NCBI RefSeq assembly: GCF_937951745.1
Contig: NZ_CALFBQ010000048.1
Coordinates: 1 to 64,000, forward strand
Source of the DNA: an uncultured Chloroflexus sp.
GTDB taxonomy: Bacteria; Chloroflexota; Chloroflexia; Chloroflexales; Chloroflexaceae
Direction of reading: 5' to 3'
Length of the DNA stretch: 64,000 nucleotides
The number at the start of each line of letters is the position of its first letter. Position 1 is the stretch's first letter. The notes beneath the pieces were generated by a model. That model ran no database searches. It was not told the origin of the DNA and was given only the letters and a program-made list of their open reading frames with translations. The translations under genes and the position numbers were made by a program. Shown here one piece after another: positions 60,786 through 64,000 of the stretch.

Positions 60786-60811
60786 CACAACACCATGTAG
60801 TGAAAAACCTC

Positions 60812-60840
60812 TTGACATAGTGATTTTGATGTGCTATAGT
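60812..60840 (+). promoter_or_regulatory. tRNA promoter
   Basis: TTGACA (60812-60817), 17-bp spacer, TATAGT (60835-60840), just upstream of the tRNA. Confidence 0.75.
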
Positions 60841-60852
60841 AACAGATGGCGA

Positions 60853-60927
60853 CGCGGCGTGGAGCAGTGGCAGCTCGTCGGGCTCATAACCCGAAGGTCG
60901 CAGGTTCGAATCCTGCCGCCGCTACCA
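60853..60927 (+). tRNA. Initiator tRNA-fMet (CAT)
   Basis: CGCGGCG...CGGGCTCATAACCCG (GGG/CCC anticodon stem)...GGTTCGAATCC...CGCCGCTACCA; C1:U72 mismatch; encoded CCA. Confidence 0.93.
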
Positions 60928-60932
60928 GCTCG

Positions 60933-60962
60933 AAAGGGACACAGCAATGCTGTGTCCCTTTT
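60933..60962 (+). terminator. Intrinsic terminator after the tRNA
   Basis: AAAGGGACACAGCA-A-TGCTGTGTCCCTTTT. Confidence 0.85.
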
Positions 60963-61131
60963 ATTTTACCCGAAATGTTCATGAGACACGGATTTCCACC
61001 GACGAGGACAAATGCGCACGGGTCGGGCCACCGTGCGCATCCGTAGCACCCATGCTCTCTTTCTTGACAAAACAGACTATCTTATTTAAGATTAACGCAA
61101 GAACTTGAAAACTTACGTAAGGTAGTTATCT

Positions 61132-61578
61132 ATGGCTGCTCAATCAATTTCTTCCCCACCCGCGCTCGTTGATCGCACGGCGTTGCGCGTCAATCAGGCC
61201 ACGATCATTCTGTTGCTCCTGCTCGCCTTTGCTGCCGACTATCTCTGGCTGCTCGCCTTTGTCGCTGCGGTGATGGCGCTTGGCACTATCTCGCCGGCGC
61301 TAGCGCTCTTTCAGCGCCTCTATCGCGATGTGTTGCGCCCGCTTGGTCTCCTGCGCCCCGATTTCCACCAAGAAGACCCGGCCCCTCACCGATTCGCCCA
61401 AGGGATGGGCGCAGCAGTGTTAATCGCGGCCACGCTTGCATTGTGGTTCGGCGCGCATCTGCTCGGTTGGGCGCTGGCATTGCTCGTCGTTGCGCTGGCG
61501 GCTGTGAACCTGCTCTTTGGTTTCTGCGCCGGGTGCTTTATCTTCTTTCAATTGCAACGTTTGGGGCGGTGGAAATGA
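61132..61578 (+). CDS. DUF4395-family membrane protein
   Basis: VDRTALRVNQATIILLLLLAF...FCAGCFIFFQLQRL; hydrophobic. Confidence 0.75.
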   Translation: MAAQSISSPPALVDRTALRVNQATIILLLLLAFAADYLWLLAFVAAVMALGTISPALALFQRLYRDVLRPLGLLRPDFHQEDPAPHRFAQGMGAAVLIAATLALWFGAHLLGWALALLVVALAAVNLLFGFCAGCFIFFQLQRLGRWK

Positions 61579-62036
61579 TCGAGCGTCTCTTCATTATCGG
61601 CGCGCTCGCAGCCGGGCTTGGCTTGTTGTGGGTAGGGGTACGGTCTTGGCAGGCGTACCGGTTACGCATACTCGGCCAAATCCCCATCTTCGCCGGCATT
61701 GTCCCACTTGGCCGGCCAGCCGTGATCGCGTTTTCAACTCCCGGTTGCCGTGAATGCTACGCTCGCCAAGCGCCAGCGTTAGCCCAGTTGGCAGCGATGA
61801 CGGGTGAAGAGGTTGTAGTGACCACGGTATCAGCGCTTGAACATCCGCAGCTTGTCGGGCAATTGGGTATTCTCACTGCACCCGCAACCGTTGTGCTCGA
61901 TGGCAATGGCGTGGTGCGGTACGTGAATCAAGGTTTTGCCGATACTGCAACCTTGGCGCGGCAGGTGCGAGTGTTGCTGCCTCAGGCTGCGGTGCTCTCA
62001 TCTGATGCTACCTGCGCTACTTCACCAAACACCTGA
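61575..62036 (+). CDS. Thioredoxin-like membrane-anchored protein
   Basis: VIAFSTPGCRECYARQAPALAQL (CxxC), LGILTAPATVVLDGNGVVRYVNQGFA; ATGA overlap with the upstream gene. Confidence 0.82.
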   Translation: MIERLFIIGALAAGLGLLWVGVRSWQAYRLRILGQIPIFAGIVPLGRPAVIAFSTPGCRECYARQAPALAQLAAMTGEEVVVTTVSALEHPQLVGQLGILTAPATVVLDGNGVVRYVNQGFADTATLARQVRVLLPQAAVLSSDATCATSPNT

Positions 62037-63511
62037 TAATAAAGATCGGCACCGTAGCTCGTCGCTTGCGGTTCGGCCACTCGCAATTTGAAGGTACGCG
62101 AGCCATCGGATTGCCGTTCGGCGCGTAAGAAGATCGTATCTGTTCGCTGCATGCGCCACCACCGACGGGCAAAATCGTAGAGGTGGGTCACGAACAGTAA
62201 TTTCATCTGGCTGTCGAGCAGCGCACTGATGATTTGGTGCGCAATCTCGCTCCCTTCCTGTTCGTTAGTGGCGGCAAATGACTCGTTGAGTAAGATCAGA
62301 GCGTGCGGCCGGAGCTGATCGATAATCTCGCTCATCCGGGCAAGCTCTTCATCGAGTTTGCCGCTGTTCATCGTTGCATCCTCTTCACGTTTGGAGTGAG
62401 TGAAGATACCACTGCAGACGTTAGCCGAGAAGGATATAGCCGGTACAAACATGCCGCATTGCATCAGCAATTGCGCAATACCTACGCTGCGCAAAAAGGT
62501 TGATTTGCCGCCCTGATTGGCGCCGGTGATAACGAATAGCTTGGCATCAGTAGCTTCGATATCGTTGTCGATCACCGGTTGTTGGCTGACTAATGCCAGC
62601 GAGACATCGTATAACCCTTTGGCAGCGAAATAAGGCTGCGTAAGTGGTAACGGTTGGGGAAACGAGATAGGCATTTGCAGCGCATACAGCCGTTTCGCCA
62701 GATGAAGACAGCCGACGTAGAACGCTAATTCACGTTGCAATATCTTGAAAAAGCCTTCCACGTGGGTAGCGGCCTGCGCGACTGCATCCGCCACCACGTT
62801 GAGACTGCGATCGCGCAGATCACCTAGCATACGACTGCCGGCTTCGTCTTTGGGGGGCAGGGTGTAAGCGTAGCTCGGTGTCGGGTCGATGAGCCGCTGT
62901 AACCAATTTTTTTGTGGTTGGTTAGGTTTACACAGTACATAATCACCCGGTTCGTTGCCTCGCCCTAGGCCGGCACTGACTAGGATACCGTCACGAAAGC
63001 TGAGCTGGCGCAGATGCTGCTCTATCTCAACAAGGTAGTCATCGCTCAGTTCTTGCTGAATCATGGCAAAAAAGCGGCTGAAGGCCGGTGATTGAAATGC
63101 CGCTCGGTGCTGATCGGCAAGCTGGCGCAGCTCCTTGAGCAGATCAAGGTAGGCAATGAGCATCGCGCGTGCTTCACTGAGAATACTGCTCGGATAATGC
63201 ATGCCAAACAGGCCAAGCCAACGTTTGCGTTTGAGTTCAAATGCTTTGATCGGAATTTGGTAGAGTGCATGAATGACGTTTGGGTGGTTCAGGCAATCTT
63301 GGAGTGCTGCTTGCCGATATGTGATCTGGGTTAGATCGGTGAGACTGTTCAGCAGTACCTGTTGGACAGTCGCTGCAATAAATTGATCGCCGTTGGCCAT
63401 TGCGGCAATGATTGGGGCGAGGGCGAGATCGCGCAACAGATGATCGGCGTGTGCTGGGAGGGGTTTGTTCGGATCGTCGTTCCGATCAGGGTAAAGGAAA
63501 TAGACCCGCAT
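61982..63511 (-). CDS. MutS-like ATPase (MutS core/ATPase domains, divergent subfamily)
   Basis: Walker A VITGANQGGKSTFLRSVGIAQLLMQCGMFVPA; SGIFTHSKREEDATMNSGKLDEELARMSEII; ALILLNESFAATNEQEGSEIA; LLFVTHLYDFA. Confidence 0.9.
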   Translation of the reverse strand: MRVYFLYPDRNDDPNKPLPAHADHLLRDLALAPIIAAMANGDQFIAATVQQVLLNSLTDLTQITYRQAALQDCLNHPNVIHALYQIPIKAFELKRKRWLGLFGMHYPSSILSEARAMLIAYLDLLKELRQLADQHRAAFQSPAFSRFFAMIQQELSDDYLVEIEQHLRQLSFRDGILVSAGLGRGNEPGDYVLCKPNQPQKNWLQRLIDPTPSYAYTLPPKDEAGSRMLGDLRDRSLNVVADAVAQAATHVEGFFKILQRELAFYVGCLHLAKRLYALQMPISFPQPLPLTQPYFAAKGLYDVSLALVSQQPVIDNDIEATDAKLFVITGANQGGKSTFLRSVGIAQLLMQCGMFVPAISFSANVCSGIFTHSKREEDATMNSGKLDEELARMSEIIDQLRPHALILLNESFAATNEQEGSEIAHQIISALLDSQMKLLFVTHLYDFARRWWRMQRTDTIFLRAERQSDGSRTFKLRVAEPQATSYGADLYYQVFGEVAQVASDESTAA

Positions 63512-63560
63512 AGCTTTTTACCTATCCTATCTGGGATTATTCCGCACTGAAAAAGATACC

Positions 63561-64000
63561 TCAATTCTTTTCCATTCGTTCTCTAATCTGTTCATACGTC
63601 AGCCGATGTTTGCGAGCTATTGCTAGCGCATAGACGCGACCATCGGCCGGTTGGCGCACCACTTTAAACGGGCGTTGGCTTGGGTTGGCCGGATCGACGA
63701 GGCTGACCATACTGACCGTATGCTCATTCAGCCGTGAGAGTTCGTCGATGAACGTCACCCATACGCCAAACGCTTGTTGGCGCAATATGCGAGCCATAAG
63801 TTCTTTGCTCAAGAAGGTGGCGTCCTCAACGGTTGTGGAGTGAAAGATTTCGTTGAGGATTAGCAGCGTGTTGCTCGTCGTCTTGACCATCAGCTCGTGC
63901 ATTCGCACCAACTCGTCTTGGAGTTTCCCGCGCAGGTTGGTGATGACTTCGCTCCGTTCAAAGTGAGTGAAGATGTGATCGGGAATGAAGAGGCGAGCTT
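63561..64000 (-). CDS. Second MutS-like ATPase (partial; continues past the window end)
   Basis: Frame stays open to 64000: ARLFIPDHIFTHFERSEVITNLRGKLQDELVRMHELMVKTTSNTLLILNEIFHSTTVEDATFLSKELMARI. Confidence 0.85.
   Translation of the reverse strand, partial: ARLFIPDHIFTHFERSEVITNLRGKLQDELVRMHELMVKTTSNTLLILNEIFHSTTVEDATFLSKELMARILRQQAFGVWVTFIDELSRLNEHTVSMVSLVDPANPSQRPFKVVRQPADGRVYALAIARKHRLTYEQIRERMEKN

Noticed and set aside
1-64000. CRISPR array or Cas genes
   Set aside because: No regularly spaced direct repeats and no cas-like ORFs seen; the only RNA-guided nuclease relatives are the two TnpB proteins.

Overview
A gene-dense ~60% GC chromosomal window. Gene content (methylmalonyl-CoA mutase mutA-mutB-meaB, kaiBC, bacterial translin, fused CoA-transferase) suggests a Chloroflexus-type member of the Chloroflexota; that assignment is inference. 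Most of the window is housekeeping and metabolism: glyS, rpoA-rho, topA, modABC, mobA, cfa, comEC-like, xerD-like, two-component systems and an initiator tRNA. The most unusual locus is 10.24-13.97 kb. The glyS T-box leader appears to be cut inside Stem I by a ~3.5 kb IS607-family element (serine-recombinase TnpA plus TnpB). A second tnpB unit flanked by matching subterminal hairpins appears nested inside that element. The glyS promoter and the 5' strand of Stem I (GATGAACCGGAGG) lie 3.5 kb upstream of the rest of the leader (AGTACGTCGCG...T-box...terminator). Joining the two flanks restores a canonical T-box 5' region. Other points worth checking: a WD40 protein with an apparently catalytically dead HNH domain, a kaiC operon with two kaiB-like genes, two adjacent MutS-like ATPases that both carry Asn in place of the Walker B Asp, a tandem diguanylate cyclase pair with one copy decayed, and near-perfect palindromes recurring at gene 3' ends. 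All calls come from reading the sequence and supplied ORFs; no searches were run.
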